A stretch of DNA of 64,000 bases, from the NCBI RefSeq assembly GCF_011395035.1, contig NZ_CP024768.1:862854-926853 (forward strand). The letters are read 5' to 3'. The stretch comes from Pantoea cypripedii. GTDB lineage: Bacteria > Pseudomonadota > Gammaproteobacteria > Enterobacterales > Enterobacteriaceae. The notes below the pieces were generated by a model that was given only the letters and a program-made list of their open reading frames with translations, did no database searches and was not told the DNA's origin. This document shows positions 60,480-64,000 of the stretch, piece after piece. Numbering within the stretch: the first letter of the stretch is position 1; each line of letters begins with the position of its first letter. The position numbers and the translations under genes were made by a program.

Positions 60480-60595
60480 AAGATTGGATTAGCCGCCACA
60501 AACTCGGTGTGCTGGTGATGGTCATTCTGGTGCTGGAACTGGTGCATTATTTGCTGACGGCCAGCTGGTTGCCGTGGCAGCTGGGCCAGGCTTAG
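60476..60595 (+). CDS. Very small single-pass membrane protein (39 residues)
   Basis: 39 residues: a short charged N-terminus MKDWISRHK, a helix LGVLVMVILVLELVHYLLTA, and a Trp/Pro-containing tail SWLPWQLGQA. It begins inside the stop codon of the 35-residue gene. The two may form a small membrane complex or assist a larger enzyme; no partner is evident nearby. Family not recognised. Confidence 0.6.
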   Translation: MKDWISRHKLGVLVMVILVLELVHYLLTASWLPWQLGQA

Positions 60596-60822
60596 GCGTA
60601 CTCGTTGTCTGGCCGGGCGCTGCGCACGTTACTGCGCGCGATACGATAGGCTTTCCGCGGATCGCCCACCACAAACTCGAAGGTTGGTGAGTAGTAAAAC
60701 GGCAGCCAGCCGCCATAGCCACTCTCCCACTCCCAGCGTACCGGGCAGGGCCAGAGAATGCCATCATACAAAATGTAATAAACCCAGCGTCCGTTCGGAC
60801 GACGGGGGCGAGAAGTCTTCAT
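60592..60822 (-). CDS. Hypothetical aromatic-rich small protein
   Basis: A 76-residue reading frame from ATG 60822, rich in Trp and Tyr (VYYILYDGILWPCPVRWEWE, GGWLPFYYSPTFEFVVGDPR), basic at both ends and without a membrane helix. Its stop overlaps the end of the convergent 39-residue gene. The ribosome binding site is poor. The composition looks like a real protein, but I cannot assign it. Confidence 0.5.
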   Translation of the reverse strand: MKTSRPRRPNGRWVYYILYDGILWPCPVRWEWESGYGGWLPFYYSPTFEFVVGDPRKAYRIARSNVRSARPDNEYA

Positions 60823-60934
60823 GGGATTCACAACGGTAAATGTGTACAACAGCTTATATTTTGAACGCTAAGCCGCGTACTTGCAATGCCGCCTGGTTAA
60901 TTTATACACAGACAGCAGACTCACCGGCACCAAA

Positions 60935-61105
60935 TCAACGGTGAACTTCACCGCAAATCAGTACCACTTTGGGACGGACTTTATGAATCCGGTCCGCCAT
61001 TTGCTCACAGGCCACTTTGGTCGGATAAATATGTTCCGACACCGGCAAGGCATCACAGGCATCGTGCCCACACGCGCTCACTAATAAAACAAAACCAATC
61101 AGCAT
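60935..61105 (-). CDS. Small putative lipoprotein with four cysteines
   Basis: 56 residues from ATG 61105, with CAGGAG six bases upstream. MLIGFVLLVSACG reads as a short signal with lipobox VSAC (Cys12), although the usual N-terminal Lys/Arg is missing. Cys17, Cys33 and Cys51 remain for disulfides, with HIYPTKVACEQMADRI between. A small secreted or outer-membrane lipoprotein is likely; function unknown. Confidence 0.6.
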   Translation of the reverse strand: MLIGFVLLVSACGHDACDALPVSEHIYPTKVACEQMADRIHKVRPKVVLICGEVHR

Positions 61106-61318
61106 GGTTTGGCTCCTGATACACATTTTCTCTGGTACGGAAAGTGTGACTGTTTGTTCCTTTTTTCGATCCAGTATAGCCAAACGAAACGGGAGCAGCT
61201 TATCAGCCTGAGCGGCTTTTTTACCCGAATAACGACATTATAACTGCGGCCGATGCTTAACAGCAGCGCAATCTGAGCTAAACTGTGCGGCCCTGGAAAA
61301 ATGAGAAGTGAGTAAAAG

Positions 61319-61486
61319 ATGTCGACTGAAATTGCCCATCCGGACAACAGCCCGAAACAAGCCGCCCTGCAACTGGTGATTGAGCTGGTGCGCGCCGGGA
61401 AACTCAGCCCGCTGCATGGCGATGCCTCGAATATGATTTCAATCTACGAACAATTCAAAAGCCATTTCGAAGCAGAAAAAGCGTAA
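61319..61486 (+). CDS. Small cytoplasmic hypothetical protein
   Basis: 55 residues, MSTEIAHPDNSPKQAALQLV onward to FKSHFEAEKA, predicted helical with an amphipathic core (LQLVIELVRAGKL) and acidic-basic tail. A weak GTGAG lies upstream of ATG. It has coding-like codon use and no frameshift, but I do not recognise it. A triple-hairpin repeat follows. Confidence 0.55.
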   Translation: MSTEIAHPDNSPKQAALQLVIELVRAGKLSPLHGDASNMISIYEQFKSHFEAEKA

Positions 61487-61504
61487 CGGTAGCTACCGTC
61501 TCCT

Positions 61505-61556
61505 GGTGCGAATAAATTCGCACCCTACATCTGTAGGGTCGGCATTGATGCCGACC
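61505..61556. repeat. Triple-hairpin intergenic repeat, copy 2
   Basis: GGTGCGAAT-AA-ATTCGCACC, then CCTACATCTGTAGG, then GGTCGGCAT-TG-ATGCCGACC, in the same order and spacing as 13202-13253. In the first stem the pair C-G of copy 1 is A-T here, a compensatory change that keeps the hairpin. Confidence 0.82.
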
Positions 61557-61577
61557 GGGCCAATAATCGCACGTTTT

Positions 61578-61600
61578 TGTAGCGGCGCGATTTATCGCGC
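61578..61600. repeat. REP-like palindrome, half unit
   Basis: TGTAGCGGCGCGATTTATCG and CGC follow: one copy of the REP family directly before the stop of the minus-strand CPBP gene, next to the triple-hairpin element. Confidence 0.8.
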
Positions 61601-61604
61601 TGTT

Positions 61605-62252
61605 TTATGCGTAATACCAGACCGGTAGAATCGCGATAAGATTATTCAGCGTATGCAGGAACACCGGCAAAGCCAGGCTGTTACTGCGCAGACGCGCGTA
61701 GCACAGCAGCAGTGAAAACAGCGTCAGCGCCACGATGGTTTCCCAGTGCACGTACTGCGTATGCATCACGGCGAAAAGCAGCGACGTCAGCAGCATGCAG
61801 GCGAAGCGGCTTTTCGGCGCCCACAGCAGGAAACCCTGCAGCAGAAATCCCCGAAACAACACCTCTTCAAATACCGGTGCCAGTAATACCGCCGTCAGCA
61901 GCAGGATCAGCATCGAATTGCGTCCCTGCTGGGTTTGCGCCACCAGCCAGCCTTCCGGTTGCAAAAACTGTGTTTGTGCCGCCATCAGAATAAACAACGC
62001 GCCAATAAACATCAGCGTTTGTCCGGGACGCAGATAACCCAGCGGAATGTCATTACGACGCTGGCAATAGAAGCGATACAGGGGGTAGATCACCGCAAAT
62101 TCGAACAGACACAGCACCGGTACCAGCAAACCATCATTACGCAGCATCCCGTAGTTGGGAAACAGCGTGATCAGCATGGTGACGAGGTAATAAACCACAA
62201 AGCTGCCAACGTAAAACAGCGTCAACGTGACTTTGTCGGATTGGGTGTCCAT
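61605..62252 (-). CDS. CPBP-family intramembrane glutamic endopeptidase (CAAX-like)
   Basis: A 215-residue polytopic membrane protein from ATG 62252. The CPBP/Abi signature EEVLFRGFLLQG carries the catalytic Glu pair, followed by the second-motif His in FAVMHTQYVHW and a last motif HTLNNL. These proteases have been linked to bacteriocin self-immunity and membrane-protein processing. In-frame starts at 62282 and further upstream are possible; none has a clear ribosome binding site. Confidence 0.82.
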   Translation of the reverse strand: MDTQSDKVTLTLFYVGSFVVYYLVTMLITLFPNYGMLRNDGLLVPVLCLFEFAVIYPLYRFYCQRRNDIPLGYLRPGQTLMFIGALFILMAAQTQFLQPEGWLVAQTQQGRNSMLILLLTAVLLAPVFEEVLFRGFLLQGFLLWAPKSRFACMLLTSLLFAVMHTQYVHWETIVALTLFSLLLCYARLRSNSLALPVFLHTLNNLIAILPVWYYA

Positions 62253-62469
62253 AGGCGACTCAGCGAGCAGAGGAAAACGCATAGTAGCAACGGGGATAAT
62301 CGCTGTCGAGGTGGCGTCGCGCAGTTTTCTGTTGCTCAATTATTCTGCCATTGGGCTAAATCTGCCGCGCGTAGCGCCGATAATCGAAAAAACCATGACA
62401 GGCGTAGCTGCGCAATTGACGCGTGGCCTGCGACCTCTTTCCGTTGTCTGTTTTTCGCGAGCATTACGC

Positions 62470-64000
62470 ATGAATTCTGAGTTTCACCGGGATACGTTGT
62501 TGTCTGCCAGGGACAACATGGAAGCACACACGGTACGTGTGACGCGGCGTAGCCTGCGCACGCTGACCGTGTTGCTGTTTGGTGTCCTGATTCTCTCGAT
62601 GCTGATGGTGTTGATGATTGCCCATCGCCAGAACATCGCATCGGTCGGACATGACGAGATGATGCTACGCCAGGCCTGGCAGGCGCGTCAGCAGGAGATG
62701 CTGGTCGATGTCCGGGACTACGCCTTCTGGGATGATGCTTATAAACATCTGCATCAGCAGGTGGATAAAGTCTGGGCCTTTGACGAAGAGAATGTCGGAC
62801 CGGGACTGTACAAGGAGTATCACTACCAGGGCGTGTTCGTGGTGGATGGTGCGGGTCAGACGCGCTATGCGCTGATTAATGGCGAGCTGGTGGACACCTC
62901 ACTGGAAAGCTGGCTGGGCGCGCAAGCCGCTCCCCTGCTGGCGACAGCGAGCCGGCTTACGCATGATGCGATTGCGCGCAATGCGCTGGTCAATAAACAG
63001 CCCGCCATCGTGGTGGCAGCCCCCATTTTACCGGGTAAAGTCGCCAGTTTGCCGCTGCCGCCAGGCCCGCCCTCGGTGCTGGTTTTCGTCAATATTTTTA
63101 CCCCTGCCAGGTTGCAGGCGCTGGGCAAAGCGATTGACGTACTTGATCCGCATACGCCTGCTGACGCCGACGACGCGCGCAAAGAACCTCGCCTGACTGA
63201 ACCGGTTCCCGGTGGCGAGCAACCATTGGTGATTCGCTGGCAACCGAAGAATCCCGGTATGGGGTTGATTTGGTTGCTGTTGCCGCTGTTGTTACTGACG
63301 GCGCTGACCATTGCGTTGGTGACACGCCGGGTAAGCCGTCATGCGTTATATAACGCGGTACTTTCCGACCGACGCTTTGAAATGCTGGTGATCAGTCAGC
63401 GTGAGCTGGCCGACAGCGAGGAACGCTTTCGCGATTTGGCCGAAGCCGCATCCGACTGGATTTGGGAAACCGACGATCAGGGACGCCTGTGCTATCTGTC
63501 GTCACGTTTTAGTGATGTCACTGGACATGAAGTCAAACGCTGGCTGGGGCGACATCTTGACCATCTGCTCAGTCATCCCAGCCACTCGCTGGTGGCCTGG
63601 CTGAGGCGGCAGGGTGAGGATGTGCAACGAGTACCGCTGCGCTGCCAGTTTATGTCAGCCGCGGGTGAACGCCGTATTGGGCAGTTGATGGCGAAAACCA
63701 TTCGTCGCAATGGATTACGTTCCGGTTTTCGCGGCACCGTCTCGGACATTACGTATGAAGTTGATGCACAGGCACGCATTCAGTTCCTGTCGCGGCACGA
63801 TATTCTCACCGGGCTGGCGAACCGTATGCAGTTGCAGGAGTACCTGACTGCCCACCTCGTTCAGGCGACGGATGACGATCCCTTAATCGTGATCAGCCTC
63901 GATCTCGATCAGTTCAAGCCGATCAATGATACCTGGGGACACACGGTCGGCGATGCGGTGCTGAACCAGATTTCACAGCGTATACGTGGCCTGATGGGGG
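62470..64000 (+). CDS. CHASE4-PAS-GGDEF cyclic-di-GMP signalling protein (partial, cut by window end)
   Basis: At least 510 codons, open to the window edge. Order: a cytoplasmic N-terminus, TM1 (about 36-52), a periplasmic CHASE4 domain with DYAFWDDAYKHL, TM2 (about 262-280), a PAS domain from about 315 (WIWETDDQGRLCYLSSRFSD), then the start of a GGDEF diguanylate cyclase domain (DILTGLANRMQL, VISLDLDQFKPINDTWGHTV). The GG(D/E)EF motif itself and any EAL domain lie beyond the window. It should sense a periplasmic signal and change cyclic-di-GMP. Confidence 0.85.
   Translation, partial: MNSEFHRDTLLSARDNMEAHTVRVTRRSLRTLTVLLFGVLILSMLMVLMIAHRQNIASVGHDEMMLRQAWQARQQEMLVDVRDYAFWDDAYKHLHQQVDKVWAFDEENVGPGLYKEYHYQGVFVVDGAGQTRYALINGELVDTSLESWLGAQAAPLLATASRLTHDAIARNALVNKQPAIVVAAPILPGKVASLPLPPGPPSVLVFVNIFTPARLQALGKAIDVLDPHTPADADDARKEPRLTEPVPGGEQPLVIRWQPKNPGMGLIWLLLPLLLLTALTIALVTRRVSRHALYNAVLSDRRFEMLVISQRELADSEERFRDLAEAASDWIWETDDQGRLCYLSSRFSDVTGHEVKRWLGRHLDHLLSHPSHSLVAWLRRQGEDVQRVPLRCQFMSAAGERRIGQLMAKTIRRNGLRSGFRGTVSDITYEVDAQARIQFLSRHDILTGLANRMQLQEYLTAHLVQATDDDPLIVISLDLDQFKPINDTWGHTVGDAVLNQISQRIRGLMG

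Noticed and set aside
1..64000. CRISPR array or insertion sequence
   Set aside because: No regularly spaced direct repeats and no transposase frame with terminal inverted repeats were seen. The repeats present are REP-like palindromes.

Overview
The window is a contiguous piece of a gammaproteobacterial chromosome, most likely from Pantoea or a close relative in the Erwiniaceae. The backbone has the gene order known from minutes 5-6 of the Escherichia coli map: end of an rrn operon with tRNA-Asp, dkgB, yafC, yafD, mltD, gloB, yafS, rnhA/dnaQ, a second tRNA-Asp, yafV, fadE, gmhA, yafJ, yafK, dinB, pepD, gpt, frsA, crl, phoE, proBA and tRNA-Thr(CGT). Protein lengths and catalytic residues match the enteric families closely. 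The genus is inferred from sequence divergence, accessory genes and interspersed palindromes; no database was searched.

Four blocks interrupt the backbone. (1) 9.1-24.2 kb is a purine-ring (ureide) catabolic cluster. It has an NCS1 permease, a GntR regulator, allantoin racemase, a PuuE-type allantoinase, an oxamate/oxalurate module (hpxWXYZ), an RpiR-type regulator, and an operon that begins with a polar-amino-acid-type ABC importer and continues with ureidoglycine aminotransferase, allantoate amidohydrolase, OHCU decarboxylase and HIU hydrolase. The ABC operon is preceded by a near-consensus sigma-54 promoter and an NtrC-type site, so it looks nitrogen-controlled. Urate oxidation itself is not encoded here. 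(2) 24.2-30.6 kb joins yafV to the methionine salvage genes (aminotransferase, mtnB, mtnC, mtnD, mtnA, mtnK), with MetJ-type operators in both divergent promoter regions. (3) 36.8-40.4 kb is a ribose-type ABC importer. Its promoter region also carries tandem met-box-like octamers, which makes it a candidate importer of methylthioribose or a related methylthio-compound. (4) From 49.6 kb the order leaves the E. coli map: sdaC, a chemoreceptor, cheV, dbpA, the lldPRD L-lactate operon with paired LldR operators, osmC, several very small proteins, a CPBP membrane protease and the start of a CHASE4-PAS-GGDEF protein cut by the window end.

Between proA and tRNA-Thr lies a short Hok-like toxin gene (48 codons). 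Its leader resembles that of plasmid R1 hok/sok, so this is a chromosomal type I toxin-antitoxin locus. It has no recognisable mok reading frame but carries a long leader inverted repeat.

Recognisable operators fit the known regulons: LexA before dinB, FadR before fadE, a Pho box before phoE, LldR before lldP and MetJ before the mtn genes. Two families of interspersed palindromes lie between genes. One has the core GTAGCGGCGCGATTTATCGC, often as inverted pairs. The other is a triple-hairpin element present twice, with a compensatory base change between copies.
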